From Mucilaginibacter cryoferens (GTDB taxonomy: Bacteria > Bacteroidota > Bacteroidia > Sphingobacteriales > Sphingobacteriaceae), in NCBI RefSeq assembly GCF_014205845.1, contig NZ_JACHCR010000006.1:124001-188000 (forward strand): a DNA stretch of 64,000 nt, in the 5' to 3' direction. A program made the translations under genes and the position numbers. Shown here one piece after another: positions 62,423 to 64,000 of the stretch (positions within the stretch are counted from its first letter, which is position 1; the number at the start of each line of letters is the position of its first letter). The notes below the pieces were generated by a model. It saw only the letters and a program-made list of their open reading frames with translations, was not told the origin of the DNA and ran no database searches.

Positions 62423-62670
62423 TATCCTTCAGTTTCGAGCAAATTTGCCTCTTTAAGTTGTATCATCCAATCTTCCCAATCGCGCTCCAATTGGTTGGTG
62501 TTTACATCGTATAGTGCTAAAATATTCTTTTTTATCTCGGCTTCGGTTTTGCCGCTTTTCATAGCCAGTAACAATGTTGCGGCCATGGCATTCCCAGAGA
62601 AGGAATCGCCCGTAGCCGGGTTAAATATAAACCCATTCTCGCTGGTGGCTATGTTACTCTTTATCTTCAT
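62422..62670 (-). CDS. PqqD-like small protein (operon gene 1)
   Basis: An 82-residue protein resembling PqqD/RRE domains: an N-terminal beta-strand region (IATSENGFIFNPATGDSFSGN) and winged-helix-like helices (AAATLLLAMKSGKTEAEIKKNILALYDV, LERDWEDWMIQLKEANLLE). Such domains bind leader peptides of ribosomally made peptides. I saw no obvious precursor peptide in the 90 bases upstream or elsewhere in the operon, so the partner peptide, if any, is missing or outside. It is the first gene of the six-gene unit and overlaps the ATP-grasp gene by one base. Confidence 0.75.
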   Translation of the reverse strand: MKIKSNIATSENGFIFNPATGDSFSGNAMAATLLLAMKSGKTEAEIKKNILALYDVNTNQLERDWEDWMIQLKEANLLETEG

Positions 62671-62760
62671 TTGTAATTGCAGGTACTTAAATAATAAAGG
62701 TTAAACTTAACAGGTTTAAACGGGTTTTACAAAACTCATCTTGTTATAATAAAGCATTAA

Positions 62761-63138
62761 TTATGATGCCATTAAATACTCCATCCGCGATGCCAGCAAT
62801 TCCATATCCAGTGGTTTTACAAAAAGGGCATCGCATTTGTAAGATTCTTCCTGCGCTTTTTTACTTTTAAAAGCTGTAACCACAATAATGGGGACTCCTT
62901 TTAATTGCTCATCATCCTTAAAATCCTGGCATACCAACGCGCAATCAACATCAAGCAATAAATAATCTAAAATGATAAGATCGGGATTGATGATTTTTGC
63001 CTTATCGTATATAGCATTAGGGTCATAGGTGAGATGGACGTCAAAATTGCCATAGTACATAATATCATCAATTACAGATAACATTCTGCTGTTTTTATCC
63101 AATATCAGGATCTTTTTTTTGCTGCCGATCGGTTTCAT
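62761..63138 (-). CDS. Stand-alone response regulator receiver protein
   Basis: A 125-residue single receiver domain without an output domain. The acidic pocket Asp14 in LILDKN, phospho-acceptor Asp58 in LIILDYLLL, Thr88 in IVVTAF and Lys108 in FVKPLD are all present, so phosphorylation is expected. It resembles CheY-like proteins that act through protein contacts. It lies 90 bases upstream of the PqqD-like gene on the same strand and may regulate or belong to that unit; the link is positional only. Confidence 0.88.
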   Translation of the reverse strand: MKPIGSKKKILILDKNSRMLSVIDDIMYYGNFDVHLTYDPNAIYDKAKIINPDLIILDYLLLDVDCALVCQDFKDDEQLKGVPIIVVTAFKSKKAQEESYKCDALFVKPLDMELLASRMEYLMAS

Positions 63139-63282
63139 ATTGCTCTATTTAAGTCATGAAATCAAAACAGCTTTTTATTTACGATGCCTTGATTATGATA
63201 TAAAGTTGATATTAAACCTGTCAGCAAAAAAGTATGTGTCGTTGAATGCCTTTAATGTGCCGATGAACTAATATACGGCTGG

Positions 63283-63981
63283 TTATTTCGACCAGTCTTT
63301 TATAAAATCGGCATAGTTGGTACCTACCGGCAATTCGATGTTGCGTAGCTTAACCTTACGGTTGTAGATAGACCTGATCTGCGCTTTGGCCACTACAAAA
63401 CTGCGGTGGATGCGGATAAACTGTGTAGCCGGCAGTTTTTCTACTACGCTTTTTAAAGACATCAGTGTAAGTATCGGTTTTTCGGCACTCAATAAATGGA
63501 TCTTGATATAATCCTGCATGCTCTCAATATATTCAATATCGCGGATGCTTATCTTGATGACCCGATACTCCGAGTGTACATAAATATGTTCGTCTTCGCC
63601 GGTATGGTCGGTATTTTTAAACTGGTAATAATCTATAAGCTTATGTACAGCTATGCCAAAACGATTGCTGTTAATGGGTTTTAACAGGTAATCCAAAGCC
63701 TCCAGTTCAAAACCTTCATAAGCAAATTTTTTGTAGGCCGTGGTAAATATAACCATCGGTTTTTCCTGTAGTGAACGTACCAGATCTACACCCGTAATAT
63801 CGGGCATATTAATATCTACAAAAAGCACATCTACTTTATTGTTTTTCAAATATTCGGCACCAGAAATAGCGTCCTCAAAGGTGTTTACCATTTTTAAGGT
63901 TGGATAATCGGATACATATTTTTTGATGATCTCCAGCGCCAGCGGCTCGTCATCAATGGCTACACATTTTAACTGCGTCAT
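63283..63981 (-). CDS. LytTR-type response regulator
   Basis: A 232-residue response regulator. The receiver domain has Asp10-Asp11 in VAIDDEP, phospho-acceptor Asp56 in VLFVDINMPDITG, the Thr segment IFTTAYKKFA and Lys in LLKPIN. The C-terminal LytTR DNA-binding domain covers about residues 130-230 (IYVHSEYRVIKISIRDIEYIESMQDYIKIHLL, FIRIHRSFVVAKAQI). In Bacteroidota these pair with a membrane histidine kinase of the LytS/YehU type, which could lie to the right of the window. It is 144 bases from the stand-alone receiver. Confidence 0.93.
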   Translation of the reverse strand: MTQLKCVAIDDEPLALEIIKKYVSDYPTLKMVNTFEDAISGAEYLKNNKVDVLFVDINMPDITGVDLVRSLQEKPMVIFTTAYKKFAYEGFELEALDYLLKPINSNRFGIAVHKLIDYYQFKNTDHTGEDEHIYVHSEYRVIKISIRDIEYIESMQDYIKIHLLSAEKPILTLMSLKSVVEKLPATQFIRIHRSFVVAKAQIRSIYNRKVKLRNIELPVGTNYADFIKDWSK

Positions 63982-64000
63982 AATACTTGCAATTTTAAGT

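Overview
The window is chromosomal DNA of a Bacteroidota bacterium, most likely a Sphingobacteriaceae member of the Mucilaginibacter/Pedobacter type. The evidence is two SusC/SusD pairs plus the end of a third SusD, many secreted glycoside hydrolases, DUF3823/DUF3472/DUF4965/DUF5107 proteins, LytTR regulators, start sites without Shine-Dalgarno sequences, and dispersed palindromic intergenic repeats. No rRNA, tRNA, CRISPR array, transposase or phage gene was seen.

Layout. (1) 1-13485: the tail of a polysaccharide utilisation locus: SusD C-terminus, DUF3823 lipoprotein, terminator, then a same-strand run of GH2, GH127/146-like, GH43-like, DUF4965 glutaminase-like, an Asp-box propeller, a GH5-like enzyme and a large secreted protein with a degenerate PHP-like metallohydrolase signature. 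(2) 13583-17374: amino-sugar genes nagA, a nagB-like gene with altered catalytic loop, and a GH20 hexosaminidase. (3) 17716-19686: a small operon (intradiol dioxygenase, unknown protein, pirin-like bicupin) bracketed by palindromic repeats. (4) 20238-31677: a LacI-controlled unit: NahK-like kinase, LacI regulator, galM, DUF5077/DUF3472 protein, GH109 alpha-N-acetylgalactosaminidase and a SusC/SusD pair. Five copies of the palindrome CAAACGTTTG lie only in its intergenic gaps and tie the genes into one regulon. (5) 32147-41340: arylsulfotransferase-like lipoprotein with a TsdA-like dihaem cytochrome, then a GH123/DUF6067-like protein and a DUF5107-TPR protein; the gaps are full of repeats. (6) 41595-53715: a GH3 on the minus strand, an 850-bp AT-rich regulatory gap, then SusC/SusD, GH29 fucosidase and GH2. 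(7) 53820-63981, all minus strand: a PepSY-like lipoprotein, a pepsin-like (two DTG motifs) lipoprotein, a compact six-gene operon, and two response regulators.

How the genes work together. Regions 1, 2, 4, 5 and 6 describe capture of complex glycans at the outer membrane, periplasmic trimming (hexosaminidase, alpha-GalNAcase, fucosidase, GH2/GH3/GH43) and cytoplasmic entry of amino sugars (NahK-like kinase, GalM, NagA/NagB-like). The mix of GH20, GH109 and GH29 suggests N-acetylhexosamine- and fucose-containing glycans, though substrates cannot be fixed from sequence alone.

Most unusual is the operon at 56087-62670: PqqD-like protein, ATP-grasp ligase, LysA-type (fold III) PLP decarboxylase, a urea-transporter/M23-peptidase fusion, a TPR/beta-barrel protein and a TPR protein, with junctions that overlap or are separated by at most 11 bases. 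I do not recognise it as a described pathway; it is the best candidate for a new system here. A second notable gene is the pepsin-like lipoprotein at 54858-55946.
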